Part shown: positions 49,901-59,673 of the stretch, piece by piece
Layout of the letters: each line of letters begins with the position of its first letter
How positions within the stretch are numbered: position 1 is the stretch's first letter
From: Mesorhizobium sp. WSM3862
GTDB taxonomy: Bacteria; Pseudomonadota; Alphaproteobacteria; Rhizobiales; Rhizobiaceae
DNA: 64,000 bases
Reading direction: 5' to 3'
NCBI RefSeq assembly: GCF_002294985.1
Contig: NZ_NSGE01000001.1
Span: 62,001 to 126,000 of the forward strand
Notes under the pieces: generated by a model
Told to the model about the DNA's origin: nothing
Databases searched by the model: none
What the model saw: only the letters and a program-made list of their open reading frames with translations
Position numbers and translations under genes: made by a program

Positions 49901-50545
49901 TTATGGAACTGACACATCCAGCACGAAGCTGGTCTTGCTACGGTTCTCCTGGGCTTCCCGTGCGTGCTTCAAAGGCGTCAACGCGGTCCTTGAGTGTTCA
50001 TGAATCCTTGTAGCCGCCTCCGCCGCGCAGATCGCTGTTACGTCGATCGTCAGGCTGTTCGGGTGCTTCGGGTCAAGGACAGCGACTGTCCGGCTGCGGT
50101 GGCGCGCGGCTTCCGGATCGATCGACTTGAGACGGTCACGTCGCGTTGGCGACATCACGCGACGAACCAGTTCGGCCTCTTCGCAAAGCAAGCGCACAGG
50201 CACGAAGTGAGCGCCTCGTCGATCCGACGCATCTTTCATCTGCTGGTAGGACGCGAGGCTCCTCGCGTCTCCTTGGATGCCGGAGTTCGTGAAGATGAAG
50301 TTGGCGGCGGGAGGACAAAGTGTTGCGACGGTGTCCAACACATCCTGACGGACCTTGGCGGTCTGCTCCCAGACGGCATCAGGCAGTGTGCGGCGACCGT
50401 CATCGGCAAGCAGTGCCAATATAGGATTGTTGATCCAGTGATTGTCGATGACCTGGCCGGAAAGTGCCGTGCCGAGTTCCCGTGCGATCGTCAGCTTGCC
50501 GACGCCAGGGAAACCGAGCAGCAGAACAAACACATTCTCAACCAT
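49901..50545 (-). CDS. P-loop NTPase, kinase-like, function unknown
   Basis: A 214-residue protein with an N-terminal Walker A of the nucleoside-kinase type, LLGFPGVGKLTIAREL (about residues 9-24). There is an RRVMSPTRRDRLKS segment near 130 that could be an Arg-rich lid, and a likely Walker B hydrophobic strand (NFIFTN). It resembles the AAA_33/chloramphenicol-phosphotransferase group of small kinases. The substrate cannot be guessed. It stands alone; its codon use appears slightly less GC-biased than its neighbours, which may hint at acquisition. Confidence 0.75.
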   Translation of the reverse strand: MVENVFVLLLGFPGVGKLTIARELGTALSGQVIDNHWINNPILALLADDGRRTLPDAVWEQTAKVRQDVLDTVATLCPPAANFIFTNSGIQGDARSLASYQQMKDASDRRGAHFVPVRLLCEEAELVRRVMSPTRRDRLKSIDPEAARHRSRTVAVLDPKHPNSLTIDVTAICAAEAATRIHEHSRTALTPLKHAREAQENRSKTSFVLDVSVP

Positions 50546-50611
50546 CGATCAGTTTCCGAAGCACCAAAGAGAATCGGATTGACGACTAAGCGCCAAAGTG
50601 AACAGGCGTCT

Positions 50612-51433
50612 TTATCGCTCTGACTCAAAAGGAATTTCGATCATCATGCCGTCATAGGCCGGCACCACGTGGTCCGGCGTCTCGGCCATCACGGCGGCAT
50701 AGTCCAGCGGCACATGCATATGCGTCAGCACCGCGTTTTTCGGCGAGAGCTTCTCGATCCAGCCCAGTGCCTCGGCAAGCGACAGATGGCTTGGATGGCT
50801 GTTGTACTGCAGCGCGTCGATCACCAGCACGTCAAGGCCTTCAAGCCTTCCTGCTGTGGCAGCTGGAAAGTCGCTGATATCGGGGCAATAGGCAAGCTCG
50901 CCCACGCGGAAACCGAGCGAAATGATGTCGCCATGGATCTGCGGCAGCGGCTCAAGGGTGAGGGGACCCCCCTCGCCTTCGATCACCACCGGCCTGGCAT
51001 GGTCTATGAGATGCGGCCTGACGATCGGTGGATAGGAACTGCCCGGGGGCGTCTCGAAGCAGTAGCCGAACGCCTGGCGCAGCCGCAGCATGGTCGGCTG
51101 GTCGGCATGGATATCGATACGACGGCGTTGCTCGAGCACGAAGCCGCGGAGATCGTCGATGCCGTGAATGTGGTCGGCATGCGGATGGGTATAGACCACC
51201 GCGTCGATGTGCTTGACCGAGGCGAGCAGCATCTGGGCGCGGAAATCCGGTCCGGTGTCGATGACGACGGTGGTGCGGCCGCCATTCCCTGCGATCCGCT
51301 CGACAAGAGCAGCCGTGCGCATGCGGCGGTTCTTCGGATTGGCCGGATCGCAATTGCCCCAGTCGCCGGTGATACGCGGCGTACCGGGCGACGAGCCGCA
51401 GCCGAGAATGGTGAGGCGCAGCTGGTCGCCCAT
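50612..51433 (-). CDS. MBL-fold metal-dependent hydrolase (PhnP-like)
   Basis: A 273-residue metallo-beta-lactamase-fold enzyme. LTILGCGSSPGTPR opens the fold, and the metal motif THPHADHIHGID (about residues 83-94) gives HxHxDH. LTHMHVPLDY near residue 245 gives later ligands. The insert with Cys and YSxQYNSHPSHLS-like helix resembles PhnP phosphodiesterases. It could cleave cyclic phosphates or lactones; no phn genes are nearby. It follows tatD by 1 bp in the metG-tatD-MBL unit, an arrangement conserved in Rhizobiales. Confidence 0.87.
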   Translation of the reverse strand: MGDQLRLTILGCGSSPGTPRITGDWGNCDPANPKNRRMRTAALVERIAGNGGRTTVVIDTGPDFRAQMLLASVKHIDAVVYTHPHADHIHGIDDLRGFVLEQRRRIDIHADQPTMLRLRQAFGYCFETPPGSSYPPIVRPHLIDHARPVVIEGEGGPLTLEPLPQIHGDIISLGFRVGELAYCPDISDFPAATAGRLEGLDVLVIDALQYNSHPSHLSLAEALGWIEKLSPKNAVLTHMHVPLDYAAVMAETPDHVVPAYDGMMIEIPFESER

Positions 51434-51434
51434 G

Positions 51435-52229
51435 TCAGGCCGCCGTCACGTCCGGTCGCGGCATCTTGGTAAACAGCCGGAAGACATTCTCGGTGGTGAT
51501 GTCGGCGATCTCCGCCTCGCTGACGCCGATGGTCTCGGCCAGCACCTTCGCCGTATTCGCGACATAGGCGGGCTCATTGCGTTTTCCCCGATGCGGGATT
51601 GGCGCAAGATAAGGCGCGTCGGTCTCGACCAGCAGCCGTTCGCGCGGCACATCTGCGGCAATCGCGCGCAATTCGGTCGAGTTCTTGAAGGTCAGGATGC
51701 CTGAGAAGGAGACATAGCCGCCCAGCGCCACGCCGACTTCCGCCAGCCGACGCCCGGACGAAAAACAATGCAGGATGAAGGGGAAAGCGCCCTTCCCTGT
51801 CTCCTCCTCGAGAATCGCCGCCATGTCGCCGTCGGCGTCGCGCGAATGGATGACCAGCGGCAGGCCGGTCCGGCGCGCGGCGGCGATGTGAGTGCGGAAG
51901 CCTTGCGCCTGTGCCTCGCGCGGCGCGCGGTCGTAGAAATAGTCCAGGCCGGCTTCGCCGATCGCCACCACCTTGGGATGGTTGGAAAGCCGTACCAGCT
52001 CCTCTGCGGTCACATCGAGCTCTTCCGCCGCATTGTGCGGATGAGTACCAACTGAGCAATAGACCTCACTAAAAGTTTCAGCAATTTCAAGGATTTGCTG
52101 AAAACGCTTCACGCGCGTTGAGATCGTCACCATGCGGCCGATCCCGGCTGCGAGAGCGCGGGCGACGATAGCCGCCCGCTCCTCGGCAAAATCCGGAAAA
52201 TCGAGATGGCAGTGACTGTCGACAAGCAT
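51435..52229 (-). CDS. tatD: TatD family hydrolase (metal-dependent DNase)
   Basis: A 264-residue TIM-barrel metalloenzyme. The metal motif is DSHCHLDFPDF at the N terminus; GEAGLDYFYDR (about residues 90-100) carries a metal Glu; VIHSRDA, LHCFSSG and LVETDAPYLAP add the remaining ligands. Members are Mg-dependent 3'-5' exonucleases in DNA repair and RNA quality control; this one resembles YcfH/TatD paralogues found next to metG. Its start overlaps the metG stop by 1 nt. Confidence 0.92.
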   Translation of the reverse strand: MLVDSHCHLDFPDFAEERAAIVARALAAGIGRMVTISTRVKRFQQILEIAETFSEVYCSVGTHPHNAAEELDVTAEELVRLSNHPKVVAIGEAGLDYFYDRAPREAQAQGFRTHIAAARRTGLPLVIHSRDADGDMAAILEEETGKGAFPFILHCFSSGRRLAEVGVALGGYVSFSGILTFKNSTELRAIAADVPRERLLVETDAPYLAPIPHRGKRNEPAYVANTAKVLAETIGVSEAEIADITTENVFRLFTKMPRPDVTAA

Positions 52230-53776
52230 CAGGCTTTGGTGTCCTGCTCGACGTAGCGGGGAAACACGCCCTCAGGCACCGGCAGCGCCGTGCCGGGCAC
52301 TAGCGCATGGTCTGCGTGGACATGCGCGAAATTGCGCTTGTCCGCCGGCACAGCCAGCAGGTCGAGCAGCCTCGCCGCCGATCCGGGAATGAAGGGCTGG
52401 CAAAGCACCGTCACGCGCCGGACAAGCTCGGCCGTCGTCCACAGCACCGTCTCCATGCGCTCCGGATCGGTTTTGCGCAGCGCCCAGGGCTCCTGCGACG
52501 CGAAGTAGCGGTCGGCGTCGGCCACCACGCCGAAGATCGCCGCCAGCGCCAGATGGATGCCCTGCTCCGCCATCGCTCTGCGCGCTACCGCAAGCGCCTC
52601 CACCGCCTGGTCGAGGATCGCCGCGTCGGCTTCGGTGAGCTCGCCGCGCTTCGGCACCGCCCCGCCGCAGTTCTTTGCGATCATCGACAGCGAACGCTGC
52701 GCCAGATTGCCGAGGCCGTTGGCGAGATCGGCATTGGTGCGGTTGACGATCGCTTCGTGACTGTAGCTGCCGTCCTGCCCGAACGGCACCTCGCGCAGGA
52801 AGAAATAGCGTACCTGGTCGAGGCCGTAATGCTCGATCATGGCGAACGGATCGACGACATTGCCGACCGATTTGGACATCTTCTCGCCGCGGTTGAACAG
52901 GAAGCCGTGGGCGAACACGCGCTTCGGCAATTCTATGCCGGCCGACATAAGGAAAGCCGGCCAGTAGACCGCGTGGAAGCGCACGATGTCCTTGCCGATG
53001 ATATGCGTCGCCGGCCAGTAGTGCCATTGCTCGGATTTGGTGTCGGGATAGCCAGCGGCCGTGATGTAGTTGGTCAATGCGTCGACCCAGACATACATCA
53101 CATGCTTGTCGTTGCCCGGTACAGGCACGCCCCATTTGAACGTGGTGCGCGAGATCGACAGGTCCTTCAAGCCGGACTTGACGAAGCTGATCACTTCGTT
53201 GCGGCGCTCCGCTGGACCGATGAAGTCGGGCCGGCTCTCATAAAGTGCCAGCAATTTGTCCTGATAGGCGGAAAGCCGGAAGAAGTAGCTTTCCTCCTCG
53301 TTCCATTCAACTGGCGAGCCAAGCGGCTCGCGGCGCACGCCGTCGTCGCCGAGCGTGGTTTCGCTCTCGTCGAAATAGGCTTCCTGGCGGACCGAATACC
53401 AGCCGCTGTAGCGATCAAGATAGATGTCGCCATTGGCTGCCATCGCCTTCCAGATCGCTTGGCAGGATGCGTAGTGACGTTGTTCGGTCGTGCGGATGAA
53501 TTCGTCGTTTGAGCCGCCGACTGTCTCGGTCATCGAGCGGAAGATTGCCGAATTGCGGTCGGCGAGCGTTATCGGCGCGATGCCTTCCTTTTCGGCCGTC
53601 TGCTGCATCTTGAGGCCGTGCTCGTCGGTGCCCGTGAGGAAGAACACATCCTTGCCGTCGAGACGCTGGAAGCGGGCCAGCGCGTCGCTGGCGATGACCG
53701 TATAGGCATGGCCGATATGTGGCTTGCCATTCGGATAGAAAATCGGCGTGGTCAGGTAGGATTTTTCGCGTGACAT
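52229..53776 (-). CDS. metG: Methionyl-tRNA synthetase
   Basis: Class I aminoacyl-tRNA synthetase charging tRNA-Met and initiator tRNA; 515 residues. The HIGH motif reads HIGHAYT (about residues 21-27) and the KMSKS loop is [10 protein letters not shown] (about 296-305). An anticodon-binding alpha-helical domain follows from about 355. No four-Cys zinc knuckle is visible, and there is no C-terminal dimer domain, so this is the shorter MetG type common in alphaproteobacteria. It heads the metG-tatD-MBL unit. Confidence 0.96.
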   Translation of the reverse strand: MSREKSYLTTPIFYPNGKPHIGHAYTVIASDALARFQRLDGKDVFFLTGTDEHGLKMQQTAEKEGIAPITLADRNSAIFRSMTETVGGSNDEFIRTTEQRHYASCQAIWKAMAANGDIYLDRYSGWYSVRQEAYFDESETTLGDDGVRREPLGSPVEWNEEESYFFRLSAYQDKLLALYESRPDFIGPAERRNEVISFVKSGLKDLSISRTTFKWGVPVPGNDKHVMYVWVDALTNYITAAGYPDTKSEQWHYWPATHIIGKDIVRFHAVYWPAFLMSAGIELPKRVFAHGFLFNRGEKMSKSVGNVVDPFAMIEHYGLDQVRYFFLREVPFGQDGSYSHEAIVNRTNADLANGLGNLAQRSLSMIAKNCGGAVPKRGELTEADAAILDQAVEALAVARRAMAEQGIHLALAAIFGVVADADRYFASQEPWALRKTDPERMETVLWTTAELVRRVTVLCQPFIPGSAARLLDLLAVPADKRNFAHVHADHALVPGTALPVPEGVFPRYVEQDTKA

Positions 53777-53851
53777 GAATGAACCGTCATGAAGGTCTGA
53801 ATGTGAGTTGTGGCGGTGGATAAACTATTGGCATGGCGATTGCCATCCCGA

Positions 53852-53898
53852 TGCATGCCGCCCAAAAGTGGTGCCCGGTTTTGGGGCAGCGGCATGCA
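53852..53898. repeat. RIME-like palindromic element
   Basis: A nearly perfect 47-nt inverted repeat: outer 10-bp arms TGCATGCCGC / GCGGCATGCA and inner CCAAAA / TTTTGG around a GC-rich centre, with a 4-nt bulge on one side. Elements of this shape are dispersed in rhizobial genomes (RIME/REP type). It lies in the 134-bp gap between holB and metG and could act as a hairpin at the end of the holB transcript. Confidence 0.7.
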
Positions 53899-53910
53899 CT
53901 AAGAAAACCG

Positions 53911-54966
53911 TCACATTCGCATCACAGAATTCAGGCGGTCGATCATGGTCAGGGCGTGCTGCTTCTTGTCGAGATTGTAGGTCTCTGCCTCAGATATCGT
54001 GTTCACGGCCTCGTGCCAAGCGTCGGACAGCGTTTTGGCCCTGGCGAGGTCGCCGGCTAAGGCCGCTTCGCTGGCGGCGGCCGACAGCAGATCGAGCGCG
54101 CGGCGGTTGAAGATATCGAATTGGATCGCCTGGTCGCGGCCGGCAACGGCTTCGGCAAGCCGATGGGCAGCGGCAATGTCCGGCTTTTGCGCCGCCACCA
54201 GCGCGTCGAGCGCGCCGGCGATTTCCAGCCCGCCATACTGGGTAAGCAGGATCGCGTTGCGCGCGCTGCCCCCTGCCCGCTCGGCCAAAGCCGCGCGCGC
54301 CGACGGGTCGACCGGCGGCGGCGGCTCGATGCCTTCCAGCACAGCCATCAATTCGTCCGGCGTAAGCGGCGTCAGCCGCACCATCTGACACCGCGACCGG
54401 ATCGTCGGCAACAGGCTGCCCGGCGCATGAACGATGAGGATGAACAGGGTGCGCGCCGGAGGCTCTTCAAGATTCTTGAGCAAGGCATTGGCGGCATTGG
54501 TGTTCATGTCGTCGGCCGGATCGACGATGACGACGCGGTAGCTGCCGTCATGCGAGGTCATCGACAGGAAGCGGCTGACCTTGCGTATCTCGTCGACGGT
54601 TAGCACCGTCTTGAAGCTTTTGGTCTTGTCGTTGGCCGGACGGGTGAGATGCAGCACCGAAGGATGCGCGCCGGTAGCGATCTGGCGAAACAGCGACGAG
54701 GCCGGATCTGGAACGGCAAGCGCTTCGGGCGCAGCCGCAAAATTGGGATGTCTGAGAAGGTGGTGCGCCAGGTGGAAGGCAAGCGTGGCCTTGCCGATGC
54801 CGTGCGGCCCGGCGAGGATCAGCGCATGCGGCAGCTTGCCGGCGCGGTAAGCGGTGGCAAGCATGCCCGCCGTCTGCGCGTGGCCGATCAGTCGCGACGT
54901 TTCCGACGGCTCGGGAACGCCGTCAAGCGTATCGTGCTGTTCGGGGGCGATGCGTTCGAAGATCAT
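53911..54966 (-). CDS. holB: DNA polymerase III subunit delta'
   Basis: Clamp-loader subunit of the replicative polymerase; 351 residues. The AAA+ core has Walker [11 protein letters not shown] (about residues 53-62), the [12 protein letters not shown] strand-helix and [25 protein letters not shown], the delta' hallmark leading to the SRC-like sensor ([11 protein letters not shown]). It overlaps the tmk stop by 4 nt, forming the conserved tmk-holB pair. I used ATG 54966 because the frame upstream is inside tmk. Confidence 0.94.
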   Translation of the reverse strand: MIFERIAPEQHDTLDGVPEPSETSRLIGHAQTAGMLATAYRAGKLPHALILAGPHGIGKATLAFHLAHHLLRHPNFAAAPEALAVPDPASSLFRQIATGAHPSVLHLTRPANDKTKSFKTVLTVDEIRKVSRFLSMTSHDGSYRVVIVDPADDMNTNAANALLKNLEEPPARTLFILIVHAPGSLLPTIRSRCQMVRLTPLTPDELMAVLEGIEPPPPVDPSARAALAERAGGSARNAILLTQYGGLEIAGALDALVAAQKPDIAAAHRLAEAVAGRDQAIQFDIFNRRALDLLSAAASEAALAGDLARAKTLSDAWHEAVNTISEAETYNLDKKQHALTMIDRLNSVMRM

Positions 54967-55637
54967 GCCGGCGCCGTCTGCTTCCTTTGCACCGGCATCC
55001 GCTTTTCCAGCACCGCGAACACGGCCGCGGTGACGACGTTTTCCACCGTTTCGGGATCGGCCGACGCATCGATCACAATGCAGCGGTCCGGCTCCGCCTC
55101 GGCGATCGCCAGGAAAGCCTCCCGCCGGCGCTGGTGGATGGCCAAAGTCTCCTTCTCGAAGCGATCGGCGCTGTCGCCGGCGCCGCGCCGTGCCGCCGCG
55201 CGCTTCAGACCTTCGGCCGGATCGATGTCGAAGATCAGCGTCATGTCGGGGACCATGCCGTTGATGGCGACCGCCTCCAGCGCTTCCATGAAATCCGGAT
55301 CGAGCCCGCCGGTGACGCCCTGATAGACGCGCGAGGAATCGATGAAACGGTCGCAAAGCACGATCATGCCGCGCTCGACCGCCGGCCGGATCACCTGCTC
55401 GACATGGTCGGAGCGTGCGGCGGCGAAGAGGATCGCCTCCATCTTCGGGCCGAAGGGCTCGGCGGCGCCGGACAGAAGCACATGTCTCACCGCCTCGGCG
55501 CCCGGCGAGCCGCCTGGCTCGCGTGTCACCAGGACCTCGTATTTCTTGGCGCGCATGCGCCGTGCCAGCCGCTCGATCTGCGTCGACTTGCCGGCTCCTT
55601 CGCCGCCTTCGAAGGTGATGAAAAATCCGCTCGCCAA
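54963..55637 (-). CDS. tmk: Thymidylate kinase
   Basis: Phosphorylates dTMP to dTDP. The P-loop is [11 protein letters not shown] near the N terminus, [10 protein letters not shown] follows as the substrate loop, and [12 protein letters not shown] supplies the DR(F/Y) motif. I prefer a TTG start at 55637 (224 residues, opening [12 protein letters not shown]) with GAAGG 9 nt upstream. A GTG at 55697 would give 244 residues with a 20-residue polar extension; it begins only 12 nt after the dacA stop, so that start is not excluded. The dacA-tmk-holB order is standard in Rhizobiales. Confidence 0.92.
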   Translation of the reverse strand: MASGFFITFEGGEGAGKSTQIERLARRMRAKKYEVLVTREPGGSPGAEAVRHVLLSGAAEPFGPKMEAILFAAARSDHVEQVIRPAVERGMIVLCDRFIDSSRVYQGVTGGLDPDFMEALEAVAINGMVPDMTLIFDIDPAEGLKRAAARRGAGDSADRFEKETLAIHQRRREAFLAIAEAEPDRCIVIDASADPETVENVVTAAVFAVLEKRMPVQRKQTAPA

Positions 55638-55709
55638 TCGTGAATGCCTTCGCCCGTGCTGGCCGCTGTCATAGCTCCCGTCCGGCAAAAGGTCCACGAG
55701 CCTGCCCGA

Positions 55710-56888
55710 TCACAAATGTTTCTGACGCAGCCAGCCGACAGCCAGTTCCTTGGCGGCGTCAAGCGCACGCTGCGGCAACGTCCCGACCTTCACCGCCTCG
55801 GCGGCGAAAAGCGGCGTTCGCTGGCTGAGCGTGTCGCCTATCCAAACGCGCAGCTCCCCGACCGGTTGCCCCTCCTCCACCGGCGCCGCCACCGGGCCGT
55901 CATAGACAATCCTGGCGGTCAGCTTGTCGCGGTTGGTTATCGGCAGAAAGATGTCCACCGGGCCCTTGGCTTTCAAGGCCACGCCTGATTGGGCGCCGCC
56001 GAAGACTTCGGCTTCGCCGACGACCTCGTCCTTGGCGAAGATCTCCGTCTTCTGGAAGGAGCGCGACCCCCAGTCTAGCAGCTTGCGCGCCTCCTCGGAG
56101 CGTTCCCGGTCGCTCGCCAGACCGCTCAGCGCCGCGATCACACGAATGCCGTTGTGGCTGACCGTGCCGACAATGCCGAAGCCGGCGGACTCGCTCGCCC
56201 CGGCCACGAAGCCATCGGCATCGATGCCCATGGCCAAAAGCGGATTGCGGTTCCGCTGGGAGATCTTGTTCCAGGTGAAGTCGGGCTGGCCGTAGTAGTG
56301 GAAGAACTCGGGATACTCGCGCCAGATGTGCAGCGCCAGCATCGTGAGCTCCCGCACTGTCGTCTGCTGGCCATCTGCCGGCAGCCCGGTCGAATTGACG
56401 AAGGTCGATTTCGAGAGACCAAGCTCGCGGGCACGCTCCGTCATCTGCGCGGCGAAATTCGCCTCCGAGCCTGCCATGCCTTCGGCAAGCACGATGCAGC
56501 CGTCATTGGCGGCCTGCACGGTCACGCCCTGGATTAGATCCTCGACACGGACCGCCGATTTGAGCTTGGCAAACATCGTCGAGGTGCCCGACGGCGCGCC
56601 GCCGGTGCGCCAGGCATTTTCGCTGACCACGAAAGTATCGTCGAGCGTGATCCGCTTCGATTTGATGGCGTTGAAGACCACCTCCATCGTCATCAGCTTG
56701 GCCATCGAAGCCGGCGGGATCGGCTTGTCGGCATCCTTGGCGAAAAGCACCGTGCCGGTGTCGGCGTCGATCATGAAGGCCTGGGCCGCCTTGGTCTCGA
56801 AAAGCTGCGCACCGGCCGGGGCTGCCCAAAGCAGTATCAGCGCCAGGCCTAGTAATCCGGCGAAAGGCTGAAAGATGCGGAACTGCAT
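55710..56888 (-). CDS. dacA: D-alanyl-D-alanine carboxypeptidase (DacA/DacF type) with altered motifs
   Basis: A penicillin-binding protein family member of 392 residues with a signal peptide (to AGA, residue 27), an S11 peptidase domain (about 30-265) and the PBP5-type C-terminal beta domain. The SxxK motif is present (S61-M-A-K64). The second motif, normally SxN, reads A126-A-N, and the KTG motif reads V228-A-G. Catalysis may be weakened or changed, though the family's acylating Ser and general-base Lys remain. ATG 56888 is my choice; a GTG at 56903 would add 5 residues. Confidence 0.88.
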   Translation of the reverse strand: MQFRIFQPFAGLLGLALILLWAAPAGAQLFETKAAQAFMIDADTGTVLFAKDADKPIPPASMAKLMTMEVVFNAIKSKRITLDDTFVVSENAWRTGGAPSGTSTMFAKLKSAVRVEDLIQGVTVQAANDGCIVLAEGMAGSEANFAAQMTERARELGLSKSTFVNSTGLPADGQQTTVRELTMLALHIWREYPEFFHYYGQPDFTWNKISQRNRNPLLAMGIDADGFVAGASESAGFGIVGTVSHNGIRVIAALSGLASDRERSEEARKLLDWGSRSFQKTEIFAKDEVVGEAEVFGGAQSGVALKAKGPVDIFLPITNRDKLTARIVYDGPVAAPVEEGQPVGELRVWIGDTLSQRTPLFAAEAVKVGTLPQRALDAAKELAVGWLRQKHL

Positions 56889-56971
56889 GAAAAATCGACC
56901 CACTTAGCCGTGCTGGCGTCGACAAGCTATCAGGGTTCTTTCCGCTGGATCAACGGCGGGCGCGAAATTGA

Positions 56972-58240
56972 TCAGTTTCGCACAACCAATGCGTCCGGCG
57001 CGCCGTGCGACCAGGCAGCCTGCAGCAGGTCGTCGATGCTGCCATGGCCATCCGGATAGACGTTGACCGCGTACCAGTCGTTGCCGTCAAGCTCGGTGCG
57101 CTGGATTTCAGTCCTGCCGAACGGCTCGAGCGCCGCCGCCACGCGGTTTGCCTGCGCCGCATTGTCAAAGGAGCCGGCGGCCACATAATCGGAGGCCGGC
57201 GCCTGTTCCTGGCCGTTCGACTTCTTCCACGACTGGAGGATGTCGGCCGGCGACATGCCGCTGCCGTCGAGGACGGCAAAGACGTCGGCGTGATTGACGC
57301 GCTCACCCGCGTAGGACAGCGACGCCATGGCAAAGGGCGAGTTCGGCGGCAGCCTGAACTGCGGCCGCTCCGGCACGATCGGCCCGAAATCCGGCAGCAC
57401 GACTTCGCTGGCGCCCTGCGCCTGCCCTGACATCGCCGGTTGCGCGGCAAGCTGCTCCGACAGACCGGACTGCGTGCCAAAAGCCTGCCCAGAACTGGTC
57501 AGCTGGCCGGGGAACGGCACGGCCGCTGGAGGTGCATCGCTCATCGACAGGCTGGGCGACGGGCCGTTCATGGCCACCATCACGCCCGTCGGCAGGCCGT
57601 CGGACGGATCGGGCCGCCTGCTGCCGGGACGGTAGGAAGCCATCAGATACTGGTCGTCATTGCCGTCGAGAGGCGCCCGGCCGACATATTCGACCTTCAC
57701 CCTTGCCGTGCCGACCTTGCCATAGTCGAGCATTTGCGCGGCACGTTCCGAGACGTCGATGATGCGGCCCTCATGGTATGGGCCGCGGTCGTTGACGCGC
57801 ACGATGATCGAACTGCCAGTCTCGAGATTGGTGACGCGGGCATAGCTCGGCAGCGGCATTGTCGGGTGCGCCGCCGTCAGTTGCATCGTGTCATAGACTT
57901 CGCCATTGGCGGTCAGCCGGCCGTGGAAGGCATCGCCATACCAGGAAGCCAGGCCCACCTTGGCGTACTTCTTATCTTCCTTGGGATAGTACCACTTGCC
58001 GCGCACCTGGTAAGGCTTGCCGAGTTGGTCGCGGCCGCCGCCGCGCCGCATGAAGGCAACGCGCGGGCTCGCCTTCACGCCATATTCGGACTCGGCGAAA
58101 TATTCCTTGGAGCGCGGCCGCTTGTCGACCATGCCTTTCGGTTGCGGCGTCGACGTACAGCCGGCAAGCAGCACCGCCGAGAGGGCGCACAGCACGAAGG
58201 CAGGAGCGCGACGAAGACGCGGGCGCGCCGAAGTCTGCAT
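56972..58240 (-). CDS. rlpA: Septal ring lytic transglycosylase RlpA-like lipoprotein
   Basis: A 422-residue outer-membrane lipoprotein. Lipobox LLAGC gives Cys28; a linker follows; the double-psi beta-barrel RlpA domain lies at about residues 97-185 (GLASWYGDAFHGRLTANGE, the catalytic-Asp block VNDRGPYHEGRIIDVS). A C-terminal SPOR domain (about 335-420) targets denuded glycan at the septum. The middle is Ser/Gln/Pro-rich and disordered. It would cleave naked glycan strands during daughter-cell separation. It is followed by dacA on the same strand, 68 bp apart. Confidence 0.92.
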   Translation of the reverse strand: MQTSARPRLRRAPAFVLCALSAVLLAGCTSTPQPKGMVDKRPRSKEYFAESEYGVKASPRVAFMRRGGGRDQLGKPYQVRGKWYYPKEDKKYAKVGLASWYGDAFHGRLTANGEVYDTMQLTAAHPTMPLPSYARVTNLETGSSIIVRVNDRGPYHEGRIIDVSERAAQMLDYGKVGTARVKVEYVGRAPLDGNDDQYLMASYRPGSRRPDPSDGLPTGVMVAMNGPSPSLSMSDAPPAAVPFPGQLTSSGQAFGTQSGLSEQLAAQPAMSGQAQGASEVVLPDFGPIVPERPQFRLPPNSPFAMASLSYAGERVNHADVFAVLDGSGMSPADILQSWKKSNGQEQAPASDYVAAGSFDNAAQANRVAAALEPFGRTEIQRTELDGNDWYAVNVYPDGHGSIDDLLQAAWSHGAPDALVVRN

Positions 58241-59033
58241 GTTTTCGATTGTCCCCTACAGTCTCGCCGCCATCAATCGGAGCCAAGCGCCCCCGAATGC
58301 AGCAACACCTTGATCCCCAATATCTTTGTGCACAGGAAATGTTTATTACGATGTTAATCGATTACGGCCGGAACCGGGCGAGATTATGGCGGGGAGAAAA
58401 CTGCCGGCGAGGATGAGCCTTGCGTGGATGAGCGCCGGATGGAGGGGCAGCTTTTTGGAGGGGGACTTCCATTTCCAACCGGCGCTCACAGCGCTGGAAT
58501 TGCCCGCGCCAACCAGGAGTTTAGCATGGGCGTCCGCAAGGCCTGCCTAGATCGAAGGGATGAACTCGGTTCATCCATATGAGCAGTGGCTTCGGATCAG
58601 TTGGGAGACGCTTTCGCGCCTAGCCGGAGGCGTTGCCGTCGGACTGGACAAGAAGACGCCCACCACGTTTTCCGTAGCGGGCGCTAGTTCGGGAGGAAGT
58701 GAGAGACGCTTGCGGTCTGGGTCGTCCCCTTGCCCGCTAAGGACGGTACGCCTCGTTTGGCTGGATAATAAGCGCGCCAGGGTTGAGCCGCCGCATATTC
58801 TGGTTGCGTGACATTTTCGCCACAGACATAAAAGCGCCCGGCCAACCGGGCAGCCGGGCAATGCATCGTCTGTCCCGACCGCAGGAAGGCACGTCGCGGT
58901 GGTTGACGCAGCCCTGACCGCCGCACTACAGCAATGAAGCGCTAACCGGTCGCAAATGCCTCGGCGTCAATTTTGCGCCGACCATTGAAAATTGACCGAT
59001 AGCGACGATCGTAAGTGGTTGAAAGACCATGCT
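58241..59033. other. Gene-poor region upstream of tRNA-Ser
   Basis: About 790 bp. Short frames exist, but none combines a ribosome site with protein-like composition. A minus-strand hairpin followed by GCTTTTAT lies at 58836-58851 (GCCCGG / CCGGGC, 4-nt loop). A TTGACG-N17-CTACAG pair near 58902-58930 resembles a promoter reading toward the tRNA gene. Confidence 0.55.
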
Positions 59034-59123
59034 GGAGGGATGGCCGAGCGGTTTAAGGCACCGGTCTTGAAAACCGGCGTGGGCGCAAGCTCACCGTGGG
59101 TTCGAATCCCACTCCCTCCGCCA
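59034..59123 (+). tRNA. tRNA-Ser (anticodon TGA)
   Basis: A 90-nt class II tRNA. The acceptor stem GGAGGGA pairs with TCCCTCC (59113-59119), followed by the discriminator G and an encoded CCA. The anticodon arm CCGGT-CTTGAAA-ACCGG gives anticodon TGA, reading UCA codons. A long variable arm (GTGGGCGCAAGCTCAC) and the TTCGAAT T-loop are normal for Ser tRNA. Confidence 0.97.
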
Positions 59124-59301
59124 CAATTCCCAACCAAATCGGTATATCATCTCCTACATGGCGACCGTTTCGCTGTAGATGGCCATCTGTCCCAATCGTG
59201 CTTTATTGGTTCCGGCGAGCCTTGGTTGCGTCCCGTACCCACTCGATTGTCCTGCCAGATTCAGTCGACGGAACGAGACGCCTGTTTTCGCGTTGTGCGC
59301 C

Positions 59302-59673
59302 ATGTCTCTCGAAGACCACATCAGCATGGCGCAGCGTCATGTTCGACATGGCGAGCGGCACATCGCGCGTCAGCACGAGCGGATTGCCCGCTTGAGAACC
59401 AACAGGCTGCCGACCGTAGATGCGTTGAGGTTCCTGAGCCTGTTGGAAGAGGTGCACGCTTTGCAGCGGGAGCACCTGTCCCGACTGCTGTCGAAATCGG
59501 CCGGATCCAAAGCAGTCTCGGAGCTTTCGGCGAAGACGCAGGTGGCAAAGGGCGGGAGAGACGCGATTTCCATTCCGGACCCCATCGTCCGGCTCGCGCT
59601 GGAACTGGAACAAGAGCTTAACAACGTCAAATTGAAGTGGCTGACGGCCAGTCCGAAGGGCAAGCTTCACTAG
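59302..59673 (+). CDS. Small helical protein of unknown function
   Basis: A 123-residue soluble, highly helical protein. The N-terminal half is rich in His, Arg and Gln with heptad-like spacing (SMAQRHVRHGERHIARQHER), suggesting a coiled coil; the C-terminal half is mixed. I recognise no characterised family. ATG 59302 is the first methionine that gives a protein-like N terminus, but a convincing Shine-Dalgarno is lacking; longer forms start at 59179. It lies 180 bp downstream of tRNA-Ser and ends a gene island before a non-coding stretch. Confidence 0.6.
   Translation: MSLEDHISMAQRHVRHGERHIARQHERIARLRTNRLPTVDALRFLSLLEEVHALQREHLSRLLSKSAGSKAVSELSAKTQVAKGGRDAISIPDPIVRLALELEQELNNVKLKWLTASPKGKLH

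Noticed and set aside
53829..53846. TGGCATG-N4-TTGC, close to a sigma-54 promoter
   Set aside because: On the plus strand it faces no gene, since holB and metG are both on the minus strand, and the reverse reading loses the TTGC element. The local dyad explains the match.
58560..58811. An 83-residue plus-strand frame upstream of tRNA-Ser
   Set aside because: No ribosome site and no recognisable protein features.
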